Numbered from the stretch's first letter, positions 8,549 through 16,305 are shown. The stretch is 47,358 nt of DNA from an uncultured Kiloniellaceae bacterium (GCA_947500035.1 CANMQP010000022.1:1-47358); one strand, 5' to 3'. Notes: generated from the letters alone by a model not told the origin. Made by a program: numbers and translations.

Positions 8549-8857
8549 ATGATGACGCAGTATCAAGGACGGAAAAGACTTCGTATATCGGATCAAGACG
8601 CTCTGCTGAAATGGTGCCGCTCGAACGGATTTTCGCTTACACAGCAAGACAACGCGTCAAGTCTGGCGTTTAATATCAATCTCAGAAATTCGCCCGAAAA
8701 GCAGACCGCATCGAGCGATTTTGTTCTCGAAGTCAATGAGAAGGGGTTTGCAGTTTTCGATCCGAGCGGCGAAGGCCTGGCGCAGGGCAAGGAGCTCCGG
8801 GGTGTTCTGAAAGAGATATCCCTGCAGCTGGCAAAGAGGCACTCAGCGGCTAGTTAG
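8549..8857 (+). CDS. Small hypothetical protein
   Basis: 102 aa. I recognise no family. The protein is soluble, without signal peptide or membrane segment, and has a balanced composition (SDQDALLKWCRSNGF near the start; a C-terminal stretch likely helical). It has AT-rich codons compared with its neighbours, which may mean transfer or weak selection. The ATG at 8549 is followed at once by a second ATG; only a weak purine run (GCGAGAG) lies upstream. It stands alone between two genes on the other strand. The opposite-strand frames here look like shadows. I think it is real but am not sure. Confidence 0.55.
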   Translation: MMTQYQGRKRLRISDQDALLKWCRSNGFSLTQQDNASSLAFNINLRNSPEKQTASSDFVLEVNEKGFAVFDPSGEGLAQGKELRGVLKEISLQLAKRHSAAS

Positions 8858-8930
8858 GGTCTGTTACCATTCAGGATAGAATCGCTGGAGACGACATGTC
8901 GCCGGTGTGAACCTGATCCAGCTATACGAT

Positions 8931-9800
8931 TTAGAGATCGAGCGTCTCTCTTGCCGGTTCCGCCAGCGCCCGTAACGCGGACTCATCCTCCCAGCCCACG
9001 ACCACGTAAGCGTAGCCGTCCTGACGCCACTCAACCATGTTGAGATCCGCTCTTTGCGCCGCAACCGGTGACATATCGCCCGCAGCGCTCGGCATCACGC
9101 AAAGCGCAAAGGGGTCTCCGCCCGGTATCTGGTAGATCAACTGCGCAACCGGTTTACCGTTAATGCCCAGCAGACGCGCACCTTTGAACTCGGCGCCGCT
9201 CGCGGAGAGATCCGGTACCGTGAGCGTCCGGCCCAGACGATTGCCGAGCCAGCTCTCGATGTGCGGTGTTTCATCGGCGGAGACTTCGACGAGATGACGT
9301 TTCTCTTTTGCGTAGATGCCGTGGTAATCGGCGACCTGTGTGAGCCAATCGTTTTGCGCGGCCGGCACGATGCCATAACGCTCACCAGCGACAAAACCGC
9401 CCGCGGCACCGACACAAAGAAATGCCACGGATGCCGCGACCAACCATAGCCGCGTCCGGCTGCCGCCCGCTCTTGCATCGGACGACGAAACCACGGCTGC
9501 GGGGCGCCTGACTTCAGAAGAAGACTGGTTGACAGCCTGCAGATCCGCGCCACTGCCGTTGCCGGCGCCACTCCGAATCGCCGTGATCAGATTCGCAGGT
9601 ACAGGCTGCTCGATAATTCCAGAATGCAGACCTTTAAGTGATTCGCTCTGAGCCCGCAGAATATCCCTCAGCTTCCGGGCTTTTGGATCATCGGCCAACA
9701 ACGTCTCGACCCGGCCCATTTCGGCGGCCGAAAGTTCGCCGTCCACATAGGCGACGAGAAAGTCGTTTAAGTTGCCCGGAGTGATGTTCTCTACAGACAT
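8931..9800 (-). CDS. Membrane-anchored anti-sigma factor
   Basis: 289 aa. The N-terminal 50 residues (LVAYVDGELSAAE) have the helical form typical of anti-sigma domains, but lack the HxxxCxxC zinc motif of ZAS proteins. One membrane helix lies at about 117-137, followed by an extracytoplasmic domain of about 150 residues of unknown fold. It should hold the adjacent ECF sigma factor at the membrane until an outside signal releases it. Its ATG lies 4 nt after the sigma stop codon, so the two are co-translated or nearly so; the GGCGAAGGA ribosome site is inside the end of the sigma gene. The signal it senses is unknown. Confidence 0.85.
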   Translation of the reverse strand: MSVENITPGNLNDFLVAYVDGELSAAEMGRVETLLADDPKARKLRDILRAQSESLKGLHSGIIEQPVPANLITAIRSGAGNGSGADLQAVNQSSSEVRRPAAVVSSSDARAGGSRTRLWLVAASVAFLCVGAAGGFVAGERYGIVPAAQNDWLTQVADYHGIYAKEKRHLVEVSADETPHIESWLGNRLGRTLTVPDLSASGAEFKGARLLGINGKPVAQLIYQIPGGDPFALCVMPSAAGDMSPVAAQRADLNMVEWRQDGYAYVVVGWEDESALRALAEPARETLDL

Positions 9801-9804
9801 GATC

Positions 9805-10335
9805 CTACGTAAGTCCTTCGCCGGAGGCCGCTTCGGGCAGAAAATCGGACACATGCTCGGCCAGTGTCAGGCGGGCCCGGGAGAGCCGGCTCATGACCGT
9901 GCCGATCGGAATGTCCAGAATCTCGGAAGCCTCCTTGTAACTATAACCTTCAACACTGACCAACATGAGTAACGTCCGCTGCTGCTCCGGAAAGCGCGCG
10001 AAGACCTTTTCCAGATCGCCCAGCAACAGACCGGCCTCAACCTCGCTTTCAGCTGAGACGTCGACCAGATGCTCGGTATCCGCCAAACCGGTCCCCCGCC
10101 GCACCTTGCGGGACCTTAACTCGTTATGCCAAATCGATTGCATAATCGAAAACACCCATGAGTCCAGGCGCGTCCCCGGCATCCACTGATGCACTCGGGT
10201 CAGCGCACGTTCACAGGACGCCTGAACCAAATCATCCGCCGTGTCCAGAGAGCCGGTCAGACTGCAACCGAACCTCCTCAAACGCGGCAGAAGGTCGATC
10301 AGCGCCTGCTCAAAGCCGTCGGTCCGTTCCGACAT
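9805..10335 (-). CDS. ECF-family RNA polymerase sigma factor
   Basis: 176 aa. Region 2 (about residues 20-80, with DTADDLVQASCERAL) binds core polymerase and the -10 element. Region 4 (about 115-165, with YSYKEASEILDIPIGTVMSRLSRAR) is the helix-turn-helix for the -35 element. It is partnered with the anti-sigma factor directly downstream. I place the start at the ATG at 10335 (MSERTDG). The frame stays open much further upstream, but that part has unlike composition and crosses the promoter. A GGAAT-N17-CGTT promoter lies about 47 nt upstream of the start, suggesting it transcribes its own gene. It is not an EcfG by context, because no NepR or PhyR gene is present. Confidence 0.9.
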   Translation of the reverse strand: MSERTDGFEQALIDLLPRLRRFGCSLTGSLDTADDLVQASCERALTRVHQWMPGTRLDSWVFSIMQSIWHNELRSRKVRRGTGLADTEHLVDVSAESEVEAGLLLGDLEKVFARFPEQQRTLLMLVSVEGYSYKEASEILDIPIGTVMSRLSRARLTLAEHVSDFLPEAASGEGLT

Positions 10336-10381
10336 CAATTGCACCTGCGCATCACGGGCACATGCGTCCTTCTGCAGTGAA

Positions 10382-10407
10382 AACGCTTGGGGGCTCGAAT
10401 TTATTCC
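10382..10407 (-). promoter_or_regulatory. Predicted ECF promoter for the sigma/anti-sigma operon
   Basis: The minus strand reads GGAATAAA..., with GGAAT at 10407-10403 and CGTT at 10385-10382, separated by exactly 17 nt. This is a typical ECF promoter layout. It would start transcription near 10375, giving a leader of about 40 nt. A matching copy faces the other way at 10455-10480. Confidence 0.6.
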
Positions 10408-10454
10408 ACATAAAGACCGAAAAAATTGTGTAATGAAAAAATCTTTGTGTCGAA

Positions 10455-10480
10455 GGAATAAAACATCGCTGGGCGGTGTT
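10455..10480 (+). promoter_or_regulatory. Predicted ECF promoter for the TPR gene
   Basis: The plus strand reads GGAATAAA..., with TGTT after 17 nt. It shares the 8-base start GGAATAAA and the same spacing with the promoter at 10382-10407. It points at the TPR gene with a leader of about 100 nt. Confidence 0.55.
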
Positions 10481-10589
10481 GTCGTGGCATCATCACCAAG
10501 TATGGCTTTTGCCGGCATGATCCGAAACCAGATATATGCCGACAGCACCCCAACAGGTTGTTAAGCCGAACATAATGAGGCGCCTACCA

Positions 10590-11048
10590 ATGAACAAGTT
10601 CTTATCTGCTTTTGCCCTTACCTTGCTTCTCATCAACGGAAGCGCCTATGCAGCCGGCGGCTGGGGCGATTCCTCGAGCAGCCAGAATGCGGATTTCACA
10701 GCTGCCGAGGCGAAAATCAAGGCAGGTGACTACCCGGCAGCGATCATCTCCCTGAAGAAAGTGACCAAGGCCGAGCCCAAGAACGCGGATGCCTATAACT
10801 ACCTGGGCTATTCACATCGCAAACTGGGCAGATTCGACGAAGCCCTGGAGTATTATCAGAAAGCCTTGAGCATCGAACCCGACCACCTGGGCGCCAACGA
10901 ATATCTGGGTGAGCTCTATCTGCAGACGTCGCAGTTGGAAAAGGCCGAAAAACAACTCGAAATTCTGGACGGCCTCTGCTTCTTCGGTTGCGATGAATAC
11001 CGGGAACTCAAGGGCAAGATCGCAGAGTATAAATCGGCCGGCGGGTGA
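10590..11048 (+). CDS. Secreted TPR-repeat protein
   Basis: 152 aa. A signal peptide (MNKFLSAFALTLLLINGSAYA) ends near residue 21, so the mature protein is periplasmic. Residues about 35-120 form two to three TPR repeats (NADAYNYLGYSHRKLGRFDEALEYYQKAL is the clear one; positions about 65-93). The end carries a CFFGCDEY motif with a possible disulfide. TPR proteins mediate protein contacts, so this may assemble a periplasmic complex. It is divergent from the ECF sigma gene and has a matching ECF promoter, so it is probably a target of that sigma factor. A TGAGG site lies 9 nt upstream of the ATG. No precise function is known to me. Confidence 0.85.
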   Translation: MNKFLSAFALTLLLINGSAYAAGGWGDSSSSQNADFTAAEAKIKAGDYPAAIISLKKVTKAEPKNADAYNYLGYSHRKLGRFDEALEYYQKALSIEPDHLGANEYLGELYLQTSQLEKAEKQLEILDGLCFFGCDEYRELKGKIAEYKSAGG

Positions 11049-11120
11049 ATCTAACCTCGCGGGATTTCGCGCCGGGTTTACGCCAGGTTTTGCTCGGTCA
11101 TAAGGAAAAATGATTGGTCT

Positions 11121-11157
11121 TTGGAGCAGGTTCTGCCCTTGGGTGGACCTGCTCCAA
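11121..11157. terminator. Hairpin between convergent genes
   Basis: An 11-bp perfect inverted repeat, TTGGAGCAGGT with ACCTGCTCCAA, with a 15-nt loop. It lies between the convergent TPR and DUF2842 genes. It has no T run on the plus strand and only a loose T-rich stretch on the minus strand, so it may end transcription from both sides imperfectly. Confidence 0.5.
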
Positions 11158-11172
11158 GCCTGTGAATCCGCC

Positions 11173-11367
11173 TCAGGATTCGCGCCGCTTGTAGAAAAAT
11201 TCGATAATGCGCATCAGCGGGAAGATCCAGATGATGCCTGTCACACCGTAAAACACCAGCTGCGCAGCCCAGTGGTCCGGCAGGATCGCGGTGCCGACGG
11301 AGATAACGATCATGATGTAGATCGCCAAGGCCAAGGCGATCAGCATGTAAACGGCAACACGCTTCAC
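11173..11367 (-). CDS. DUF2842 small membrane protein
   Basis: 64 aa. Two membrane helices with a short loop (YMLIALALAIYIMIVISVGT and LVFYGVTGIIWIFPLMRII), ending in a basic tail FYKRRES. This matches the DUF2842 family of alphaproteobacteria in size and layout. Its function is unknown. The start is taken as GTG at 11367, because AGGAAAG lies 8 nt upstream and the family is about 65 residues long. An ATG 63 nt upstream would add a tail unlike the family. Confidence 0.75.
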   Translation of the reverse strand: MKRVAVYMLIALALAIYIMIVISVGTAILPDHWAAQLVFYGVTGIIWIFPLMRIIEFFYKRRES

Positions 11368-11462
11368 TGTCTGCTCTTTCCTAATCCTAAATGGCGCGAC
11401 ACGATTTAAATCGAATCTTAGATCTGTCAAACAGAGTTGGCGATCACCGCTGGTAAATCAGA

Positions 11463-11533
11463 TTCAACGGCGGCTTCAACGGCGGCGAATTCAGTGACAC
11501 CAGACTCAGTTACGGCGGACTCAGTGACGCCGG
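11463..11533. repeat. Short tandem duplications at the end of yaaA
   Basis: Two perfect 12-bp units (TTCAACGGCGGC at 11463 and 11475), then three similar 15-bp units (11489, 11504, 11519; consensus AYTCAGTGACGCCGG). The yaaA stop codon at 11521-11523 sits inside the last unit, so the repeats appear to have spread from the gene end into the spacer. Confidence 0.75.
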
Positions 11534-12300
11534 ACAAAAACCGGCGCATCGTCATTCGAGAGTTCACCCGCAAAGCGGTATCCGCCATCGTCGAAGTCCG
11601 TAAGATCCTCTGCCCGGGTCAGACGGTTCTTGACGATGAAACGCGCCATCATGCCCCGGGCGCGTTTCGCCGAAAAGCCGATAACCTTGGCCACCCCGTC
11701 TTTTTCTTCTTTAAAAACCGGCGTGACCAGACGGCCTTCCAGCTTCTTGGGCCGCACCGCCTTGAAGTATTCGCTCGACGCCAAGTTGACCAGGATCCCG
11801 GAACGGCTGTCCCGGCCGGCAGAGTTGAGCGCTTCCGTCAGGCGGTCGCCCCAAAAACTGTAGAGATTGGTGCCACGGGGATTTTTCAGACGAGTCCCCA
11901 TCTCCAGACGGTAAGGCTGGATCAGATCCAGGGGCCGCAGCAGACCATAGAGCCCCGAGAGAATCCGAAGATGCTCCTGGGCGTAAGCGAAATCCTGATC
12001 GGCCAAACTGTCTGCGTCCAGCCCGACGTAGGTATCGCCCCGGAACGCCAGGACGGCAGGTTTGGCGTTTTCCGGACCACTGGTCTTGGAGAAAGCCTGA
12101 TAGCGGTCGTAGTTCAAAGAGGCCAGGTTCTCGCTGAGACTCATGAGCCTCGAGATGTCGTTGCGGCCGAGTGTCCGTGCCGTGTCGATCAGGATTTCGG
12201 TATCTTCCTGAAACGCCGGCGAGGAGTAAGCCTTGGCGAAGGGCTGCTGCCAATCCTCCGAAAAGTCGAGTTTTTTGGCGGGAGAGATCACAGCGAGCAT
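11521..12300 (-). CDS. yaaA: Peroxide stress protein YaaA (DUF328/UPF0246)
   Basis: 259 aa, close to the E. coli YaaA length of 258. The sequence starts MLAVISPAKKLDF and has LRPLDLIQPYRLEMGTRL, NLYSFWGD, NLASSEYFKAV and RGMMARFIVKN blocks, all hallmarks of the family. YaaA limits free iron and so protects DNA and proteins from Fenton chemistry under hydrogen peroxide stress (OxyR-induced in E. coli). I see no OxyR site here. The ATG at 12300 is chosen by family alignment; frames upstream add an unlike tail. It is separated from the upstream lipoprotein gene by terminator-like hairpins. Confidence 0.93.
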   Translation of the reverse strand: MLAVISPAKKLDFSEDWQQPFAKAYSSPAFQEDTEILIDTARTLGRNDISRLMSLSENLASLNYDRYQAFSKTSGPENAKPAVLAFRGDTYVGLDADSLADQDFAYAQEHLRILSGLYGLLRPLDLIQPYRLEMGTRLKNPRGTNLYSFWGDRLTEALNSAGRDSRSGILVNLASSEYFKAVRPKKLEGRLVTPVFKEEKDGVAKVIGFSAKRARGMMARFIVKNRLTRAEDLTDFDDGGYRFAGELSNDDAPVFVRRH

Positions 12301-12351
12301 AGACACGGGCCTCGGACAAGGAATCGGAAGGCAAGTCTTGTAGCTCAAATA

Positions 12352-12385
12352 AGACACGCCCGCCAAGGGTCTGACGGGCGTGTCT
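12352..12385 (-). terminator. Hairpin upstream of yaaA
   Basis: A perfect 11-bp stem, AGACACGCCCG with CGGGCGTGTCT, with a 12-nt loop, followed on the minus strand by TATTTG. It would end transcripts of the FlgO-family gene before yaaA. A second inverted repeat (12402-12435, GGACAGG with CCTGTCC) lies closer to the stop codon. Confidence 0.6.
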
Positions 12386-12451
12386 CAAGAGATCGTTACA
12401 CCGGACAGGATCATCCTCTGAGATGATCGCCTGTCCAGAAGGGTTTCCGGC

Positions 12452-13036
12452 TTATCCTTCCGGAAGGACCAGCCAGCCGTTCTCATGTTTTGCAGGAACC
12501 AGAGCGCGGGTGTCCTGTCCCAGCGGCAGCGTGTAATCCACGGCGGAGAGCACGCGGCCATCGGTCGAGCGCAACAGGCGCAGGTTGATGTGAACCTGAT
12601 TGGAACCGACGGCATAGGTGCCGGCAACCACGGCCTGAGCTTCGTGCTCCTGCCCCAGATGCTGGAGCTGACGTGAGAGAACCAGTTCGCCTGCCTGCTG
12701 CTTGATGGCAACGGATCCGCGCAGCTTCATCTCGGTCACATGATAACCGAGCTGGGCAAGGCGGCCCGAAACCTGCTCGGCAACCATACGGCCCAGTGTC
12801 GAGGAGCGGCGCAGATCGTCGATGTCGACCAGGCTGGCAACCAGAACCGGCTCGCCGCGGTCAAGCGGCTGGAGCGTGGTGTCAACCAGGGTATCGGTCG
12901 CAAAGTACGTCTGCGTGCCGATATGAGCGTCAACCGGCTCGGGGTTTTTGATGGGGCGGTTCCCATCGAGAACGCAGCCCGAAAGCAGGAGAGTCGCCAG
13001 CGATAGGGCCGAGAAAATTTTGGTCTTGCGGTGCAT
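12452..13036 (-). CDS. FlgO-family outer membrane lipoprotein
   Basis: 194 aa. The signal peptide ends in the lipobox LLSGC, so it should be lipid-anchored. From about residue 55 it matches the FlgO domain (VLVASLVDIDDLRRSSTLGRM, then AVVAGTYAVGSNQVHINLRLL near 135). FlgO in Vibrio helps flagellar stability and motility, but the domain also occurs in proteins with no link to flagella. No flagellar gene is in this window. It follows a second lipoprotein gene by 18 nt and is clearly in one operon with it. Three ATG codons stand close together at the start; I chose the one at 13036, 9 nt after GAGGA. Confidence 0.8.
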   Translation of the reverse strand: MHRKTKIFSALSLATLLLSGCVLDGNRPIKNPEPVDAHIGTQTYFATDTLVDTTLQPLDRGEPVLVASLVDIDDLRRSSTLGRMVAEQVSGRLAQLGYHVTEMKLRGSVAIKQQAGELVLSRQLQHLGQEHEAQAVVAGTYAVGSNQVHINLRLLRSTDGRVLSAVDYTLPLGQDTRALVPAKHENGWLVLPEG

Positions 13037-13054
13037 CGTCATCATTCCTCGTAA

Positions 13055-13822
13055 CTATTCGCTGACTACCGGCACGCGCTGAACCTGCATACGCTCGGTA
13101 ATGCGGGGTTCGGTCGGCCGCGGCGCAACAACGCCCGGGTTGCGGGTCATGTAGAGCGGAAGGTCTTCCGGCTTGATGTAAAGCGCTTCCGTGTTTTGAT
13201 AGAGGATCGCGTCGCCATAGAGGATGCTGGTCGTCACCACGACTTCCGCATCGGTCACGGCACCATAATCCATCAAGGCCGTAATGATCTGACCGCCAAC
13301 AATACCGCCCGCGATAGCGGCTTCGGTGGGCACGGCGTCAAACGCAGCCAGGCCCAGTCCGGAAGCAACCGACCACAGGATGGTCGAGGTCGCGGGGAAC
13401 TTATTGCTCCGCTCATCGTAGAAGAAAGGCTGAACCCGGTAGTTGACCACGATCGCCTGCTCCGAAGAGGAGGAGACGGCCATGTTCTTGTTCAAGAGGT
13501 TCTGTTGCAGAATGCCCTTGAATGCCGAACTGAACGGCATGTCGGCTGCCAGGCCCTGCACATAGAAAGGCCGGCCGCCAAGCAGGCTGCGCTGATAGAG
13601 TTCATCTTCGATCGCGCCGCTCGCGGCGTCCAGTTCCGGAACGGACTGCAAAGACGCAATCATATCCGTTACCACCCGATCGCCGAGCTGGTCCCAATGC
13701 TGCCAAGTCATAACTTTAAACTGTGAAAGCTGTTTTCCTTCCGGAAAGTGTTTCACGGTTGGCTGCGCGCATCCGGCCAGAAACGCCAAAGCAAAGATGG
13801 CGATAATCCCGCGTCGCATCAT
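13055..13822 (-). CDS. Hypothetical lipoprotein
   Basis: 255 aa. A signal peptide ends in LAGC (lipobox) at about residue 18. I recognise no domain with confidence. The middle has a glycine-rich hydrophobic stretch (about 150-185, GGIVGGQIITALMDYG) and the end is Pro/Arg-rich. It is the first gene of an operon with the FlgO-family lipoprotein, so the two probably act together in the envelope. The ATG at 13822 follows GGAGA by 6 nt. Confidence 0.75.
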   Translation of the reverse strand: MMRRGIIAIFALAFLAGCAQPTVKHFPEGKQLSQFKVMTWQHWDQLGDRVVTDMIASLQSVPELDAASGAIEDELYQRSLLGGRPFYVQGLAADMPFSSAFKGILQQNLLNKNMAVSSSSEQAIVVNYRVQPFFYDERSNKFPATSTILWSVASGLGLAAFDAVPTEAAIAGGIVGGQIITALMDYGAVTDAEVVVTTSILYGDAILYQNTEALYIKPEDLPLYMTRNPGVVAPRPTEPRITERMQVQRVPVVSE

Positions 13823-14173
13823 AAAAAGTCTCCGAACAGTGTGAACCGCCTCATCCCCTGCCCTGCCCGGGTTCGAAAAATCCCGGCGCGGAGCTGAAAC
13901 TCGGCAACGTCAGAAAAAGGCTGACAGGAAAATCCTTCATTCCGGTTAAGAAGAACGAGGCAATTTTTCGCTCAAATTTTATCTATTCTCACAATTATTT
14001 CTGAAACTTAGCAGGTCGACTAGAAACCGGATTCAACCCGGAGGGAGCCTCTGAAAAACCCACGAAACAGCCGGAAAAGCATAGGATACCGGGGTTTTTC
14101 AGCCCCCCGTTGTTGCGGGCCGGACACAGACTGTATAAAGTCGAAAGTTCATGATTTGTTCTGGTTTTCAACT
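13823..14173. other. Spacer between lipoprotein operon and nrdA
   Basis: The 449-nt gap up to nrdA must hold both divergent promoters. In this part I see a long-range inverted repeat (CTGAAAAACCC near 14051 with GGGTTTTTCAG near 14092, 30-nt loop) that could shape the nrdA leader. I looked for a cobalamin riboswitch and did not find its conserved boxes. No small gene is evident. Confidence 0.45.
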
Positions 14174-14189
14174 CTACCAACTATGGTAT
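14174..14189 (+). promoter_or_regulatory. Possible upstream NrdR box
   Basis: The 16-mer CTACCAACTATGGTAT matches about 9 of 16 positions of the NrdR box pattern and begins exactly 31 nt before the stronger box at 14205. NrdR boxes usually come in pairs about three helical turns apart, and that spacing is the main reason to list it. Confidence 0.4.
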
Positions 14190-14204
14190 CTTCACAAAGT
14201 TGTC

Positions 14205-14220
14205 ACGCAACATGTTGTGT
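14205..14220 (+). promoter_or_regulatory. Probable NrdR box
   Basis: ACGCAACATGTTGTGT is a nearly perfect palindrome and matches the NrdR consensus acaCwAtATaTwGtgt at about 13 of 16 positions. NrdR represses ribonucleotide reductase genes when dATP is plentiful. The site lies 52 nt before the nrdA start codon. Confidence 0.6.
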
Positions 14221-14221
14221 T

Positions 14222-14230
14222 TGATCCACA
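14222..14230 (+). promoter_or_regulatory. Imperfect DnaA box
   Basis: TGATCCACA matches the DnaA box TTATCCACA at 8 of 9 bases. On its own it is weak, but it lies beside two perfect boxes. Confidence 0.35.
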
Positions 14231-14247
14231 GTTAAACTGTCCACGGC

Positions 14248-14256
14248 TGTGGATAA
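14248..14256 (-). promoter_or_regulatory. Perfect DnaA box upstream of nrdA
   Basis: TGTGGATAA is the exact reverse complement of the DnaA box TTATCCACA, placed between the NrdR box and the nrdA start. DnaA control of nrdAB is known in E. coli, where it ties dNTP supply to replication start. Confidence 0.55.
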
Positions 14257-14271
14257 CGAGGGAGTGCTAGA

Positions 14272-16305
14272 ATGGACGGTTCGGGGGTAATATTGCGTGA
14301 AGGTGTCATGACAATTTCGGAAGAGTCTGTGGATAACTTGTCAATTGATGCGTTGCAGGCTGAAAATCTGCCGCTTCAGGCCGAATTGTTCGCCGAACTC
14401 GAGATGGCGCCGGAAGATCATGACGAGTTGGATGACGCGCTGCTCGGCGATGGCGAGATCCGCGATATTTTCCAGAATGAACGCGGTATCCGCGTCGTCA
14501 TGGACCGCACACGCGATGATCTGCTGACCGAATTCGGCAAAGCGACCCTGACCGACCGCTACCTGATGGACGGCGAGAGCTTTCAGGATCTCTTTGCTCG
14601 CGTTGCGGCACATTTTGCTGACGATACCGCCCATGCACAGCGTCTTTACGACGCGATTTCGCGTCTCTGGTTCATGCCCTCGACGCCGGTCCTTTCCAAC
14701 GGCGGCACCACCCGCGGCCTGCCCATCTCCTGCTTTTTGAACGAAGCCGGCGATTCTCTCGACGGCATTGTCGATCTCTGGAACGAAAACGTCTGGCTGG
14801 CCGCTCGCGGCGGCGGCATCGGCAGCTATTGGGGCAATCTGCGCTCGATCGGCGAGAAGGTCGGCCATAATGGCAAAACCAGCGGCGTAATCCCATTTAT
14901 CCGGGTCATGGACTCGCTGACTCTGGCCATCAGCCAGGGCTCTCTGCGCCGGGGATCCGCAGCCTGTTACATGCCGGTGACCCACCCTGAAATCGAGGAA
15001 TTCATCGAACTGCGCCGCCCGACCGGCGGGGATCCGAACCGGAAGGCTCTGAACCTGCATCATGGCGTTCTGCTGACCGACGCCTTTATGCGCGCCGTTG
15101 AAAACGACGACGAATGGGCGCTGACCAGCCCGAAAGACAATGCGGTGATCCGCAAGGTCAAAGCGCGCGAACTCTGGATCCGTATCCTGACCGCCCGGAT
15201 CGAGACCGGCGAGCCCTACATTATCTACGGCGACCATATTAACCGCGCGATCCCCGAGCATCACAAGCTGGCCGGGCTGAACGTCAAGATGTCCAATCTC
15301 TGCAGCGAAATCACGCTGCCGACCGGGATCGATCACCACGGGGTCGACCGTACGGCGGTCTGCTGCCTGTCCTCGCTGAACCTGGATAAGTACAGCGAGT
15401 GGCAGGATAACGAGGGACTGGTCGAGGACATCATGCGTTTCCTCGACAATGTGCTCAGCGACTTCATTGCCAAAGCCCCGGATTCCATGACGCGGGCGCG
15501 CTATTCCGCCGAGCGCGAACGCTCGGTCGGCCTGGGTGTGATGGGCTTCCACTCCTTCCTGCAAAAGAACCGCATCCCGATGGAAGGGGTGATGGCAAAG
15601 GTCTGGAACAAAAAGATCTTTAAGCAGATTCGCGATCAGGCCGATGCCGCCTCGAAACTCCTGGCGGAAGAACGCGGCGCCTGTCTTGACGCGGAAGAAT
15701 TCGGCATCATGGAGCGCTTTTCCAACAAGATAGCGATTGCGCCGACCGCCTCTATCTCGATCATCTGCGGCGGATCTTCACCGGGCATCGAGCCCATCGC
15801 AGGCAACAGCTTTACCCATAAGACGCTCTCCGGCTCCTTCAATGTCCGGAACAAGTACCTGGAAGAGCTGCTGGAAGAAAAAGGCCACAACGACGAAGAT
15901 ACCTGGACCTCGGTCACCCTGAACGAGGGTTCGGTTCAGCATTTGGATTTCCTGACCGACGACGAAAAGGACGTCTTTAAGACCGCCTTTGAGCTGGATC
16001 AGCGCTGGCTGATCGAGCACGCGGCCGACCGCACGCCCTTCGTCTGCCAGGCCCAGTCGCTGAACGTCTTCGTGCCGGCTGACGTCCATAAGCGCGACCT
16101 GCATCAGATCCACTTCCAGGCCTGGAAGAAGGGTGTGAAGTCGCTCTATTACTGCCGCTCGAAGTCGATGCAACGTGCCGAGTCCTCAAATCTCAACGAA
16201 CCCGTCGCGTCTGTTCCCCATTTGGGCAAGATCGACAGTAAGGGCCAAGATAGAGCGGCAGCGCCGGCGAGCACGGACTATGAAGAGTGCCTCGCCTGCC
16301 AGTAG
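14272..16305 (+). CDS. nrdA: Class I ribonucleoside-diphosphate reductase, alpha subunit
   Basis: 677 aa. It reduces ribonucleoside diphosphates to deoxyribonucleotides with the NrdB radical subunit. C154 and C364 or C365 are the redox pair, C344 in NLCSE is the radical cysteine with E346, YY in SLYYCRS is the radical relay, and C673/C676 in ECLACQ at the end form the swinging-arm pair. The N-terminal 75 residues are acidic and do not look like an ATP-cone, so dATP inhibition of overall activity is probably missing. The ATG at 14272 follows GAGGGAG by 7 nt; an in-frame ATG at 14308 is the alternative. Perfect DnaA boxes flank the start, one inside the gene at 14328-14336. nrdB follows after 260 nt. 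Confidence 0.95.
   Translation: MDGSGVILREGVMTISEESVDNLSIDALQAENLPLQAELFAELEMAPEDHDELDDALLGDGEIRDIFQNERGIRVVMDRTRDDLLTEFGKATLTDRYLMDGESFQDLFARVAAHFADDTAHAQRLYDAISRLWFMPSTPVLSNGGTTRGLPISCFLNEAGDSLDGIVDLWNENVWLAARGGGIGSYWGNLRSIGEKVGHNGKTSGVIPFIRVMDSLTLAISQGSLRRGSAACYMPVTHPEIEEFIELRRPTGGDPNRKALNLHHGVLLTDAFMRAVENDDEWALTSPKDNAVIRKVKARELWIRILTARIETGEPYIIYGDHINRAIPEHHKLAGLNVKMSNLCSEITLPTGIDHHGVDRTAVCCLSSLNLDKYSEWQDNEGLVEDIMRFLDNVLSDFIAKAPDSMTRARYSAERERSVGLGVMGFHSFLQKNRIPMEGVMAKVWNKKIFKQIRDQADAASKLLAEERGACLDAEEFGIMERFSNKIAIAPTASISIICGGSSPGIEPIAGNSFTHKTLSGSFNVRNKYLEELLEEKGHNDEDTWTSVTLNEGSVQHLDFLTDDEKDVFKTAFELDQRWLIEHAADRTPFVCQAQSLNVFVPADVHKRDLHQIHFQAWKKGVKSLYYCRSKSMQRAESSNLNEPVASVPHLGKIDSKGQDRAAAPASTDYEECLACQ
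14328..14336 (-). promoter_or_regulatory. Second perfect DnaA box, inside nrdA
   Basis: TGTGGATAA again, exactly 80 nt after the first perfect box and within codons for Val-Asp-Asn. It is probably a coincidence of codons or a real second site; the pairing with the upstream box favours a site. Confidence 0.4.

Noticed and set aside
13823-14271. Cobalamin riboswitch upstream of nrdA
   Set aside because: The conserved B12 box and its partner segments are not found; the inverted repeat present does not fit that fold.
14248-14336. Chromosomal replication origin
   Set aside because: Two perfect DnaA boxes are near nrdA, but there is no AT-rich unwinding region with a box cluster and no dnaA, hemE or parAB neighbourhood; control of nrdA is the simpler reading.
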